A stretch of DNA of 64,000 nt from an uncultured Eubacteriales bacterium. GTDB lineage: Bacteria; Bacillota; Clostridia; Christensenellales; Aristaeellaceae. Below the pieces are notes generated by a model. The model was not told where the DNA came from, ran no database searches, and was given only the letters and a program-made list of their open reading frames with translations. Each line of letters begins with the position of its first letter. The stretch's first letter is position 1. Position numbers and translations under genes: made by a program. The DNA is taken from positions 1-64,000 of the forward strand of contig CACWHI010000002.1 in assembly GCA_902760595.1 (NCBI GenBank). Reading direction: 5' to 3'. Of this stretch, positions 1 through 11,503 are shown piece by piece.

Positions 1-838
1 TTTCAATTGCTACACCAAATCAATTCAGACTCATCAAGCGTTGTCATCCTGAGCAGGCCAAGCGAAGCGCGGCCGTTCGCGAAGGATCTCCCCCGTTGCT
101 GGCATTCGTTCACCGCTTGCCTCCTATAACGTCTCTGGGAAGGAGATCCTTCGCTCGCCCCTCTGGCGTGGGAGGGGCGGCTCAGGATGACAAGGTAGCC
201 TGAATGAGCTGCATTTCAATTGCTACCACCAAATCAATTCAGACTCATCAAGCGTTGTCATCCTGAGCAGGCCAAGCGAAGCGCGGCCGTCCGCGAAGGA
301 TCTCCCCCGTTGCTGGCATTCGTTCACCGCTCGCCTCCTTTAACGTCTCCGGAAAGGAGATCCTTCGCTCGCCCCTCTGGCGTGGGAGAGGCGGCTCAGG
401 ATGACAAGGTAGCCTGAATGAACTGCATTTCAATTGCTACACTAAATCAATTTAGGCTCATCAAGCGTTGTCATCCTGAGCAGGCCAAGCGAAGCGCGGC
501 CGTCCGCGAAGGATCTCCCCCATTGCTGGCATTCGTTCACCGCTCATTTCCTAAAACGTCTCCGAAGAGGATATCCTTCGCTCGCCCCTCTGGCGTAGGA
601 GGGGCAGCTCAGGATGACAAGGTAGCCTGAATGAGCTGCATTTCAATTGCTACACTAAATCAATTTAGGCTCATCAAGCGTTGTCATCCTGAGCAGGCCA
701 AGCGAAGCGCGGCCGTCCGCGAAGGATCTCCCCTATTGCTGGCATTCGGCCACCGCTTGCCTCCTATAACGTCTCTGGAAAGGAGATCCTTCGCTCGCCC
801 CTCTGGCGTGGGAGGGGCGGCTCAGGATAACAACGAGA
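1..838. repeat. Four tandem ~213 bp palindromic repeat units
   Basis: Four head-to-tail copies begin at 1, 214, 428 and 641 (period 213-214 bp) and differ by only a few substitutions. Each holds a long imperfect inverted repeat: a left arm starting TTGTCATCCTGAGC (41, 255, 468, 681) and a right arm ending GCTCAGGATGACAA (to about 194, 407, 620, 833). Nested inside are GAAGGATCTCC and GGAGATCCTTC arms, so every unit can fold into one long hairpin. No transposase or convincing gene is inside. It resembles a REP/MITE-type intergenic element amplified in tandem; the class is inferred. Confidence 0.85.
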
Positions 839-893
839 TTTGAGTAATCACACATTATCTCTGCATTACAAGACAAATTGCTTTTCGTCTTCC

Positions 894-950
894 GTTGTCA
901 TCCTGAGCAGGGCGAGAGAAGCGAGCCCGTCCGCGAAGGATCTCCCCCGC
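894..950. repeat. Degenerate half copy of the palindromic unit
   Basis: The left arm of the same element (GTTGTCATCCTGAGC, then CCGCGAAGGATCTCCCCCGC) recurs here without its right arm. It is more diverged than the four upstream copies. The sequence from 951 to 1010 shows nothing recognisable. Confidence 0.7.
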
Positions 951-1010
951 TACTTCATCTTTCATACTAAACCTCTCTCTCCCTGCATCAGAGTTTACAA
1001 GAATCATCAG

Positions 1011-1039
1011 TTGAATTTCCCGCTTATTTCAACTATAAT
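1011..1039 (+). promoter_or_regulatory. Sigma-A type promoter for the DUF2461 gene
   Basis: TTGAAT (1011-1016), a 17 bp spacer and a perfect TATAAT (1034-1039), placed 57 bp before the TTG start at 1096. Confidence 0.7.
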
Positions 1040-1095
1040 AATGATCGGCAGCATATGCCGCTGCCAGCGAGTACGATTCCAAGGAGGCAATTGCC

Positions 1096-1815
1096 TTGTT
1101 TCCCGGCTTCACACAGGACACCGTTCAGTTTTTCATGGACCTCCGCTTCCACAACGAAGTAGCGTGGATGCACGCCCACCACGACGAGTACGTGGCGAAG
1201 GTGCAGCAGCCCTTTTACCAGCTGATCGCGGAGCTTTCCCCCACGATGCTGAAGATCGACCCGGATTTCGAGCTGCGGCCCGCTAAATGCCTGTCCCGCG
1301 TCAATCGCGACACGCGCTATTCCACGGACAAATCCCCCTACCGGGATCACCATTGGATCGCCTTCCGGCTCGCGGGGATCGACAAGTATGGCCAGCCCTT
1401 CTACTGGTTCGAGTTTGGGCCGGACAACCTTTCCTGGGGCGTGGGCATCTGGGGCCAGGAGCGCACGGTGATGAACGCCTTCCGCCTGCGCCTCGCGCAT
1501 GAAAGCGAAGACATCCTGCAGCTGATCGGAAAGCTGGAGCGGCGGAAGATCGTCGCCAGCGGCGCATCCATGCCGCGGCTCAGGATCCCGCCGGAGGTGC
1601 CTGAGGCGCTGCACCCGCTGTACCGGCTGAAATCCATCTATTTTGAACGCCTGGGCATCCGCTATGACTGGGCCTTCGACGACCAGCTGGCAGACCGCGC
1701 CGCCAGGGATTTCAAGGCCCTGAAGCCGGCTTACTTGCTGCTCAAGGAGTGCGCCGCCAGTATCGCGCAGGAAGCGCCCGAAGCGCCGAAGCGCGCCCGG
1801 CTCGAAGACTTTTAA
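1096..1815 (+). CDS. DUF2461 family protein
   Basis: A 239-residue protein of the DUF2461 (TIGR02453) family. The family signature is visible: an N-terminal FPGFTQDTVQFF-like segment, a central PAKCLSRVNRDTRYSTDKSPY stretch (conserved R and K in 'RDxRFSxDKSPY'), and aromatic-rich WFEFGPDNLSWGVGIW. The biochemical role of the family is unknown; it is cytosolic, with no signal peptide or membrane segment. The start is a TTG eight bases after AAGGAGG (1081-1087); no ATG in frame fits the ribosome site. The gene has its own promoter and is followed 41 bp later by the phosphohexomutase, so co-transcription is possible. Confidence 0.85.
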   Translation: MFPGFTQDTVQFFMDLRFHNEVAWMHAHHDEYVAKVQQPFYQLIAELSPTMLKIDPDFELRPAKCLSRVNRDTRYSTDKSPYRDHHWIAFRLAGIDKYGQPFYWFEFGPDNLSWGVGIWGQERTVMNAFRLRLAHESEDILQLIGKLERRKIVASGASMPRLRIPPEVPEALHPLYRLKSIYFERLGIRYDWAFDDQLADRAARDFKALKPAYLLLKECAASIAQEAPEAPKRARLEDF

Positions 1816-1856
1816 TGATTATGGAAGCGCGCCCGCGTTTCCGGATCGGAGGCTGT

Positions 1857-3369
1857 ATGATCGACCTGTCCAAACTGAAATCCGGCAGCGACATCCGGGG
1901 CGTCGCGCTGGGCGAAAGCGCCGTGCTGACCCCGGAGCTGGCCGCCCGCTACGCGATGGGCTTCGCCGCCTGGCGCGCGAAGGATGGGCACCCGCTGCGC
2001 ACGGTCAATATCGGCCGCGATTCGCGCCTGTCTGGCCCAGCCATCGTGAAGGGCGTCGCGGACGGACTGCGCGGCATGGGCATCGACGTCGTCGATTTCG
2101 GGCTGTGCACCACGCCCGCCATGTTCATGTGCCTGCTCACCGAGGGCTATGAGGCGGACGCGTCCCTGATGATCACCGCCAGCCACCAGCCCTCCGACCG
2201 CAACGGCATCAAGTTCATCCTGCCCCACGGCGGCCTGAACGGGAAGGAGCTGGACCAGGTCATCGCCTGCGCGAAGGAGGCCGTGCCCGGCGCCGCGCCG
2301 ACCGGACGGCTGATCGAGCGCGACTACCTTCCCGCCTATCAGCGGATCCTGTCCGATCGCATCCGCAAGGGCTTGAACACCGACGCGGAGAAGCCCCTGA
2401 CCGGCCTGCACATCGCTGTGGACGCGGGCAACGGCGCGGGCGGCTTTTATGCGGACATGCTGCGCTCCCTGGGCGCGAAGACGGACGGCAGCCAGTTTCT
2501 GGAGCCGGACGGGCGCTTCCCCAACCACATCCCGAATCCCGAGGATGAGGAAGCCATGGCCGCCATCAGCGAGGCCGTGCGCCGCAGCGGGGCGAACCTG
2601 GGCGTCATTTTCGACACCGACTGCGACCGCGCCGCCATCGTGGACCACACCGGGCGGGAGATCAACCGCAACCGCCTGATCGCGCTGATCTCCGCGATCC
2701 TGCTGAAGCAATCCCCCGGCGCGACCATCGTCACCGATTCGGTCACCTCTTCCGGCCTCGCCCAGTTCATCACGGACAGAGGGGGGAAGCATTACCGCTT
2801 CAAGCGCGGCTACCGCAACGTGATCGACGAGGCCATCCGCCTCAACGCGGAGGGCGTCGAGTGCCCCCTGGCCATCGAGACCAGCGGCCACGCCGCCCTG
2901 AAGGAGAACCATTTCCTGGACGACGGCATGTACCTGGTGACCGTGCTGATCGTGGAGGCCATGCGCCTGCGCCGGGAAGGGAAGGAGCTGTCCAGCCTGC
3001 TGGACGGCCTGAAGGAGCCGCTGGAAAGCGTGGAGCTGCGCCTGCAGACCCTCGGCGACGACCGGTTTGCCGCCGCGGATACCGTGTTTGACAGGATCAA
3101 CGCCTACGCCGCCCAGTCCGCCGACTGGCACATCGCGCCGGACAACCGCGAGGGCATCCGCGTCAGCTTTGACCTGAACGGAGGCAGGGACAACGGCTGG
3201 CTGCTCATCCGCCTGTCGGTGCACGACCCCGTGATGCCGCTGAACATCGAGAGCGACGTGGAAGGCGGCGTCCTGCAGATGGCGAAAAGCCTGTACGACG
3301 TCCTGAAGGACGCGGATAACATCGAACTCAAAAACCTGAAGAGTTTTATCAATAAGGAGGACGAACAGC

Positions 3370-3377
<8 letters not shown>
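1857..3377 (+). CDS. Phosphomannomutase/phosphoglucomutase
   Basis: Alpha-D-phosphohexomutase of 506 residues, interconverting hexose 1- and 6-phosphates in the cytosol. The phosphoserine loop TASHQPSDRNGIK lies near residues 106-118, the Mg-binding loop DTDCDRA near 253, and the sugar-specificity loop ETSGHAALKEN near 342. This matches the long PMM/PGM subgroup rather than GlmM, whose gene is at the right edge of the window. I chose ATG 1857, five bases after CGGAGG; in-frame ATG 1821 lacks a good ribosome site. The last 8 bp overlap the transketolase start, implying translational coupling. Whether glucose or mannose phosphate is the main substrate cannot be told from sequence. Confidence 0.88.
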
Positions 3378-5349
<1,972 letters not shown>

Positions 5350-5374
5350 TCACCAAACCTGTGAAGGCGGCGCT

Positions 5375-7387
5375 ATGACCGCGCGGACACTGCAGCTGAG
5401 CGCCATCAAGGGCCTCGGCCCCGCGCGGATACAGGCGCTATCACAGACGGGCGTGCACACAGTAGAGGACCTGCTGATGACGCTCCCCGCCCGCTATAAG
5501 GATACCCAGACCCTGACCCCGATCGAGGCGCTGCGTCCGGGCCAGACTGCGTGCGTACACGGCTGGATCGACGCCGCGCCCCGATTGGCGCGCTTTCAGG
5601 GGCGGACGCTGGTGACCGCCCGACTGAGGGACGAGACCGGCAGGATCCGGGTGCAGTATTTCAACCAGCCCTGGATGGCGAACCAGCTGCAGCAGGACCA
5701 GGAGGTGCTGCTGTACGGTCCCGTGACCGAATACCGCGGCAGCCTGCAGCTGACCTCCCCTTCCATCGAGAAGGAGCAGGGCCTGATCCCTGTCTACCGG
5801 GCGCTGCCAGGCATCAAGTCCGGTACGCTGGCAGAGCTGATCAGCCGCGCCCTGGAGCGCGTCGACGAGTGTGTGACCGAGAGCCTGCCGGCAGGCACGC
5901 GGGCAAGGCACCAGCTGTGTGAGATCAACTACGCCCTGCGGGAAACGCACCATCCCCAGTCCTATGAGACCCTGGCCATCGCCCGCCGCAGGCTGACCTT
6001 TGAAAACCTGCTGATGTTCGTGACCGCCATGCGGCTGAACCGTGATACCGCACGGGAGGGCACCCCCCTGGAGATCCCGGCCGACGCGGCGGACCGCTAT
6101 TGGGAACGTCTGCCCTTTCCCCCGACCGGCGCTCAGCGGCGCGCCCTGAACGAGATCGCCTCTGACATGCGGCAGGGCCGCTCCATGTCCCGCCTGGTGC
6201 AGGGGGACGTGGGCTGCGGCAAGACCGCCGTCGCCCTCGGCGCGATCCTGATGTGCGTAAAGGCGGGCTTCCAGGCGGTGCTGATGGCGCCGACCGAGAT
6301 CCTGGCCCGGCAGCACCTGGAGAGCGCACAGAAGACCCTGTCCGCCTTCGGCGTCAGCTCCGGACTGCTGGTAGGCGGTATGAAGACCGTGGAGCGCAGG
6401 CAGGCCCTGGCCGCCATCGCCTCCGGCGAGTGGCAGCTGGTCATCGGCACCCACGCCCTGTTCAGTTCTGGCGTGGAGTACAGCCGGCTCGGCCTCATCG
6501 TCACGGACGAGCAGCACCGCTTCGGCGTACGCCAGCGCCGCATGATCGAGGACAAAGCCGTCAGTCACCCCCATGTGCTGGTCATGTCCGCCACCCCCAT
6601 CCCGCGCTCCCTGGCGCTGGTGATGTACGGGGACCTCGACATCAGCACCATCGACGAGATGCCGCCCGGCCGCACGCCGGTGGGCACCCGCATCGTGCCC
6701 GAGCAGAAGCGCGGGGGCATGTACCGCTTTATCCGGGACGAGGCCGCCAAGGGCCACCAGACCTACATCGTCTGTCCACTGGTGGAGGAATCCGAAACCG
6801 TTGACGTTCCCTCCGCCCAGCAGGTCTACGCGGAGCTCAGCGCCGGACCGCTGTCGGACCTGCGCCTCGGGCTCACCTACGGCAGCCAGAGCGCGGAGGA
6901 AAAGGCGCGGACCATCGCCGATTTTACCGCCGGCAAGCTGGATGTGCTGGTATCCACCACCGTTATCGAGGTAGGCGTGAACGTGCCTACCGCCACCATC
7001 ATGGTCATTGAGAGCGCGGACCGCTTCGGCCTCTCCCAGCTGCATCAGCTACGGGGCCGCGTGGGCCGCGGCGGCGGGGTCAGCTGGTGCTTCCTGATGG
7101 CCTCCCCCAACGAGCGCCTGAACGCGCTGGTGCGCACGAACGACGGCTTCGAGATCGCCCAGGAGGACCTGCGCCAGCGCGGGCCCGGCGACCTGATGGG
7201 CCTCCGCCAGCACGGTCAGACCCTGCCCCCCGGCATGAAGGAGGGCTTCGACATCGGCATGATCGGCGAAGCCGCCGAGGAGCTGAAATACCTGAAACAG
7301 CCCGGCGCGGAAGCGGATTACGCTTTAGTGAAAGCCGAGGCACTGCGCCGCTACGAGCAATGGCTGAGCCAGATCACCATGAATTGA
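5375..7387 (+). CDS. recG: ATP-dependent DNA helicase RecG
   Basis: A 670-residue RecG, the branch-migration helicase that remodels stalled forks and Holliday junctions. The N-terminal wedge/OB region (about 1-200) carries LPARYKDTQTLTPIEAL; helicase motifs follow: Walker A GDVGCGKTA near 277, DEQH box TDEQHRFGV near 377, SATPIPR near 405, and the C-terminal helicase domain with STTVIEVGVNVPTAT and QLRGRVGRG. Length is normal for the family. It begins 25 bp after transketolase and is followed 21 bp later by the L,D-transpeptidase gene, so it may be read from an upstream promoter; none is obvious in the short gap. Confidence 0.96.
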   Translation: MTARTLQLSAIKGLGPARIQALSQTGVHTVEDLLMTLPARYKDTQTLTPIEALRPGQTACVHGWIDAAPRLARFQGRTLVTARLRDETGRIRVQYFNQPWMANQLQQDQEVLLYGPVTEYRGSLQLTSPSIEKEQGLIPVYRALPGIKSGTLAELISRALERVDECVTESLPAGTRARHQLCEINYALRETHHPQSYETLAIARRRLTFENLLMFVTAMRLNRDTAREGTPLEIPADAADRYWERLPFPPTGAQRRALNEIASDMRQGRSMSRLVQGDVGCGKTAVALGAILMCVKAGFQAVLMAPTEILARQHLESAQKTLSAFGVSSGLLVGGMKTVERRQALAAIASGEWQLVIGTHALFSSGVEYSRLGLIVTDEQHRFGVRQRRMIEDKAVSHPHVLVMSATPIPRSLALVMYGDLDISTIDEMPPGRTPVGTRIVPEQKRGGMYRFIRDEAAKGHQTYIVCPLVEESETVDVPSAQQVYAELSAGPLSDLRLGLTYGSQSAEEKARTIADFTAGKLDVLVSTTVIEVGVNVPTATIMVIESADRFGLSQLHQLRGRVGRGGGVSWCFLMASPNERLNALVRTNDGFEIAQEDLRQRGPGDLMGLRQHGQTLPPGMKEGFDIGMIGEAAEELKYLKQPGAEADYALVKAEALRRYEQWLSQITMN

Positions 7388-7408
7388 TAGAGTAAAGGAA
7401 GCTGATAC

Positions 7409-8929
7409 ATGAAACGATTTTTCGCATGTTTACTGACGTTTTGTCTCGCGCTGACCGCGATTCCCGCTTTCGCGATGCTCACGGTATCCATTTCCGACAT
7501 CAGCGTTCAGGCCGGTGAGGAGATATTTATCTGGTACAATCTTCCCGAAGACGGCCAGGCGGCGCTCTCCCTGATCAACGAAGCCGGGCAGACCGTCGCC
7601 GTACTGTTTGACGAATGGCAGGCGGCCGGCTCATACGAATATGGCTGGACCGGCACGTCGGGGAGGGACGCGCTGCCCTCCGGCAGCTATGATCTGGAGC
7701 TTCGCCAGGGAGCCGGCGCGGTGCGTCTCAAGCTGATGCTCGATCATCCCACGGCGCCGCAGGGTACTGTGGCCATACCTGAAGCGACAGACACTCCCGC
7801 AGTGGCCGAGCCGGAGCCGACCGCCGCACCACAGCCCGTTTCGACGGCAGAACCGCCTTTCAATCCCACGCCCGCGCTGCGCAGCGCCTACAGCCACGTC
7901 CACGAGCCGGGCACCTGCTACTGGTGCACGCCCATGGACATCACCGACGAGGAAACCGTCTGGAAAATGCTGACCTCCCCCATCTACACCCTCAATGAGG
8001 AGCAGATGAAGCAGGTGATCGTCCGCGAGGAGCCCAGCGAGGATTCCAAGGGAATCGCCGTCGTGACCGGAACCTCCGAGGGCGTACACGTGCTGGAGAA
8101 CCGCAACGACGGCTGGTCCAAGATCGAGTGCTACTCCTCGTCCTTCTTCGATTCAGAGGTCAAAGCCTGGAATGAATTCGTGACGGGCTATGTCAAAACC
8201 TCCCTGATCCAGAAAAAGACGCCGGATCAGAAGTACGCCCTGCTGGTGGACAAGCTGACGCAGACCCTGTATATCTTTCATGAAGGGCATTTGCTGAGTA
8301 CCCTGGCTGTATGCACCGGCCTGTATAATCCGAAACAGCCCTACAATGAAACACGCACAGGTGAATTCATCCTGGTCAGCAGAACCGGCGATCTCAAGTC
8401 CGACCGCATGACCAGCCGCTACGCCATCCGCTACAACTCCGCCGACTATATCCATGAGGTGCCGCACGTCAAGAATGCTGACAAGAGCCTGAATTACAAA
8501 GCAACAGAGTACAAGCTGGGCACCCGCGCCAGCCATGGCTGCATCCGCGTGCAGCGCCTGACAAACCCGGACGGCATCAACATGAAGTGGCTGAGTGAAC
8601 ACGTATACGTCAGCAGCAAAAAGGGTTCGCGTCTCGTTATCTGGGAGGATTTCCAGGGCCGTCAGATACCGATCCCCTCCGATGACACGCCGCTGTACTA
8701 CAATCCCAAGGGCGGCAAGGACTACCACACCTCCGCCACCTGCCCGGGAGCCCTCAGTAAATATCATCCCATGACCGCTTTTACCTATGGCGAGCTGGAC
8801 ACCGGCATATACGCCAGCCTCAACCGCTGCTACAACTGCCATCCCCCCCGCCGGAAAGCGGATATCGAGGAAATCAACAATCTGCACAAGACGCAGTCCC
8901 CGGGCATGGTATCAGACTATCACCAATGA
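7409..8929 (+). CDS. Secreted L,D-transpeptidase with FlgD-like and SH3-like regions
   Basis: A 506-residue exported cell-wall enzyme. Signal peptide residues 1-22 (MKRFFACLLTFCLALTAIPAFA), a FlgD-type beta-sandwich (about 23-112, with LPSGSYDLEL), a Pro/Ala/Glu-rich linker (115-150), an SH3-like segment (about 205-265), then a YkuD catalytic domain whose active-site motif SHGCIRVQRL is near residues 375-385. YkuD enzymes make 3-3 peptidoglycan cross-links or anchor proteins to the wall. The C-terminal ~75 residues follow the catalytic domain and contain three cysteines (ATCPGA, NRCYNCHPP) in a metal-knuckle-like spacing, which is unusual. AAAGGAAG precedes the ATG. A hairpin terminator follows the stop. 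Confidence 0.88.
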   Translation: MKRFFACLLTFCLALTAIPAFAMLTVSISDISVQAGEEIFIWYNLPEDGQAALSLINEAGQTVAVLFDEWQAAGSYEYGWTGTSGRDALPSGSYDLELRQGAGAVRLKLMLDHPTAPQGTVAIPEATDTPAVAEPEPTAAPQPVSTAEPPFNPTPALRSAYSHVHEPGTCYWCTPMDITDEETVWKMLTSPIYTLNEEQMKQVIVREEPSEDSKGIAVVTGTSEGVHVLENRNDGWSKIECYSSSFFDSEVKAWNEFVTGYVKTSLIQKKTPDQKYALLVDKLTQTLYIFHEGHLLSTLAVCTGLYNPKQPYNETRTGEFILVSRTGDLKSDRMTSRYAIRYNSADYIHEVPHVKNADKSLNYKATEYKLGTRASHGCIRVQRLTNPDGINMKWLSEHVYVSSKKGSRLVIWEDFQGRQIPIPSDDTPLYYNPKGGKDYHTSATCPGALSKYHPMTAFTYGELDTGIYASLNRCYNCHPPRRKADIEEINNLHKTQSPGMVSDYHQ

Positions 8930-8940
8930 TCACTATAACG

Positions 8941-8987
8941 ACAAGGAGCTGTTTCGGAATGATCCGCAGCAGCTCCTTGTCATTTTT
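8941..8987 (+). terminator. Rho-independent terminator after the L,D-transpeptidase gene
   Basis: Arms ACAAGGAGCTG (8941-8951) and CAGCTCCTTGT (8970-8980) are perfectly complementary, followed by CATTTTT. It separates the plus-strand operon from the convergent P-type ATPase gene. Confidence 0.8.
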
Positions 8988-8990
8988 CTG

Positions 8991-11360
8991 TTATCTTTTT
9001 TTCCCTACGATCATCCGCGCTTTCCCGTAGGTCAGCGTCATGATGGCCATGCCCAGCGCGATCAAGCCCGCCAGCCAGAGCCAGCACGGGAACGGCATGG
9101 TCCGGACCGTCAGGAAGAACAGGCTCCCGGCAAACGCCACCGCCACGCATAAGCCCAGGATCATGGCCGCCAGAACAAAGGTGCGCAGACGGTCCAGCGG
9201 ACGGCACACGGTGTACAGCTGCGTCAGGCCCACGATGCCCGCCACAAGCACCGCCAGGGTGGAGCAGTCCGCCGGCGCGAGACCGATGCGCTCCAGCACC
9301 GAAGCGGCGGCCGCGCATATCGCCACCGCGATGCCGCCCGGCGCGGCCATCGTCAGCACGCTGCGCAGGAAATCGCCGCCGACCCGTTCCTTATTGGGCT
9401 GAAGCGCCAGGAAGAAGCCGGGGATGCCGATCGTCAGCGAGGAGATCAGCGTCAGCTGGATCGGCTGGAAGGGGTAGCGGATAGGCAGGGCCAGGGTAAA
9501 CAGGCTCAGCAGGATCGAATAGATGGTCTTGACCAGGAACAGTGTCGACGTACGGCGGATGTTGCCGATCACGCGGCGGCCCTCCGCCACCGCCTCCGGC
9601 AGCACGGCGAAGTCCCCGCTCAGCAGGGTGAGCTGCGCCACGTGACGGGCAGCGCTGGCCTCCGAGCCGATGGCGATGGAGCAATCCGCCGCCTTCAGCG
9701 CCGGGATATCGTTGACGCCGTCGCCGGTCATGCCCACGGAATGGCCGGCCGCCTTCATGGCCTGCACCAGCTGCTGTTTCTGCTGCGGCGTCACGCGCCC
9801 GAACACGGTGTACTGTTCCGCCGCCGCGCGGATCTCCTCATCCGTTGAAAGCTCATGCAGGTCGACGCACCGACCCGCGTCGGGCACGCCGGCCCGCGCC
9901 GCGATACGCGCCACCGTTTCCGGATCGTCGCCGCTGATGACGCGGATCCTGACGCCCTGGGAGGTAAAGTATTCCAGCGTCTGCCGCGCGTTGTCGCGGA
10001 TCTCGTCCTGCAGGCAGACGAAGCCCAGCACGCGCCTGACCGCCGGGAATTCCGTGTCCGCGATCGGCCCGTCTCCCTCGCACAGCGCCAGCACGCGCAG
10101 ACCCTTGGCGGCCTGCTCGTGCAGCTGCGCTTCGTAGGCAGACAGGTCGGTGAGCACAAAGCTCGGCGCGCCCAGGATCAGGGTCGTGCCGTCATGGAAG
10201 CCGGCGGCGGACTTTTTCCGCTTGGAGGAAAAGGGCAGCAACACCGCCTCCTCCAGCTTATGGGGCGGATACTTTTCCCTGATCGCGCGCAGCGTCGCGC
10301 TCTCATCGTCAAACGCGCTGACAAAGCGGCTCAGCGCCTGTTCCAGCTCCTGCTCATCCGCTTCCGCGGGGAGCAGGCTGTCCACGCTCATATGGCCGGT
10401 GGTCAGCGTGCCGGTCTTATCCAGGCAAAGCGTATCGATCCGGGCGAGGGTCTCGATCCCGTACATTTCGGAGACGAGCATCTGCCGCCTGCCCAGGCGT
10501 ACGACGCCCACCGCCAGCGCGGTGGAACAGAGCAGCAGTAGCCCCTCCGGGATCATGCCCACCAGGGCGGCGACGACGTTGGGCACCGCCTGCCCCACGG
10601 GCAGCTTCAGGATGTAATACTGTTTGACCATCAGCAGCGCGCCGATCGGCACCAGCGCCATGGTGATCAGGTGCACCAGATGGTTCAGGTCCGTCATCAA
10701 CGCGGACTTGGGCCGCCTGATGCGCTTGGCCGCCTGTGTCAGCTGGTTCAGGTACGCCTTGTCGCCCACCTGCACCAGCTGTGCCGACAGCCTCCCCTCG
10801 GTGACATAGCTGCCGGAGAGCAGCCATTCCCCCGGCTGCTTGGGCACCGGATCGCTCTCGCCCGTCAGCAGCGCCTCATCCGCGGCGCCTACGCCGTCCA
10901 GAACCATGGCGTCCGCCGGGATCTGGTCCCCGGCCCGCAGGATGATCAGGTCGCCCTCCACCAGCTCCTCCGGCGCCAGGCGCAGCTCGTGCCCATCGCG
11001 GATCACCCGGCACTGGGCCGCGTGCAGCAGCTCCAGCCGGCGCACCATGTTGCGCGCCCGCAGCTCCTGCACCGTGCCGATGACCGTGTTCGTGATCACG
11101 ACGCCCAGGAACAGCATGTTCCTGTACGACCCTACCAGGACCAGGCAGAGCCCCAGGAATAGATTCAGAAGGTTAAAAAACGTAAAGATATTGTCAAACA
11201 GGATGCGGGCCACGGATTTTCCCTTCTCGTGGGTCGTCCTGTTGCCGCGGCCGTCCCTCATGCGGAGGCTGGCCTCCGCTGTATCCAGGCCCTCCGGCGG
11301 CGTCTGCCGATAATCGTCCGGCAGCCTGGTCGGCAGTGTCAGTTTTTCCTGGTCGTTCAT
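8991..11360 (-). CDS. CtpE-like cation-transporting P-type ATPase
   Basis: A 789-residue P-type ATPase. Ordered features: actuator TGES motif near residues 166-169, an M4-type MIPEGLLLLCSTALA segment near 269, phosphorylation site DKTGTLTTGH with Asp near 314, a nucleotide-binding domain, hinge TGDGVNDIPALKAAD, and about six C-terminal membrane helices. No N-terminal heavy-metal domain is present, and the PEGLLLL sequence differs from the PEGLP of SERCA-type pumps but resembles mycobacterial CtpE and YoaB-type pumps; CtpE is linked to calcium uptake. Substrate here is inferred. I chose ATG at 11360 (GGGGAG seven bases upstream) over the upstream in-frame ATG at 11381. Confidence 0.88.
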   Translation of the reverse strand: MNDQEKLTLPTRLPDDYRQTPPEGLDTAEASLRMRDGRGNRTTHEKGKSVARILFDNIFTFFNLLNLFLGLCLVLVGSYRNMLFLGVVITNTVIGTVQELRARNMVRRLELLHAAQCRVIRDGHELRLAPEELVEGDLIILRAGDQIPADAMVLDGVGAADEALLTGESDPVPKQPGEWLLSGSYVTEGRLSAQLVQVGDKAYLNQLTQAAKRIRRPKSALMTDLNHLVHLITMALVPIGALLMVKQYYILKLPVGQAVPNVVAALVGMIPEGLLLLCSTALAVGVVRLGRRQMLVSEMYGIETLARIDTLCLDKTGTLTTGHMSVDSLLPAEADEQELEQALSRFVSAFDDESATLRAIREKYPPHKLEEAVLLPFSSKRKKSAAGFHDGTTLILGAPSFVLTDLSAYEAQLHEQAAKGLRVLALCEGDGPIADTEFPAVRRVLGFVCLQDEIRDNARQTLEYFTSQGVRIRVISGDDPETVARIAARAGVPDAGRCVDLHELSTDEEIRAAAEQYTVFGRVTPQQKQQLVQAMKAAGHSVGMTGDGVNDIPALKAADCSIAIGSEASAARHVAQLTLLSGDFAVLPEAVAEGRRVIGNIRRTSTLFLVKTIYSILLSLFTLALPIRYPFQPIQLTLISSLTIGIPGFFLALQPNKERVGGDFLRSVLTMAAPGGIAVAICAAAASVLERIGLAPADCSTLAVLVAGIVGLTQLYTVCRPLDRLRTFVLAAMILGLCVAVAFAGSLFFLTVRTMPFPCWLWLAGLIALGMAIMTLTYGKARMIVGKKR

Positions 11361-11462
11361 CGCAATCTCCCCTAAAACCATCGGTCCGTCCTGCGGCCGG
11401 CTGCATTTTCTCCGCCTATTCTAACAGAAAACAAAAAAAATGTATACGATTTTTTAAAACTG

Positions 11463-11471
11463 TGATATGAT
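11463..11471 (+). promoter_or_regulatory. Extended -10 element before the SH3-type secreted protein
   Basis: TGATATGAT reads as an extended -10 (TGnTATGAT). The expected -35 window at 11443-11448 is poor, so the call rests on the -10 alone. It lies in the 143 bp divergent gap between the P-type ATPase gene and the gene at 11504. Confidence 0.4.
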
Positions 11472-11503
11472 GATGAGGGTATGCATTTCTTCCGGAGGTG
11501 AAA

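Noticed and set aside
220..843. Three similar 65-70 codon reading frames in the left-hand repeats
   Set aside because: They are the repeat unit translated three times, with no independent ribosome site and with basic, low-complexity content; the sequence is explained by the palindromic element.
1..850. CRISPR-like array
   Set aside because: The units are 213 bp, contiguous and almost wholly identical, with no unique spacers and no cas genes.
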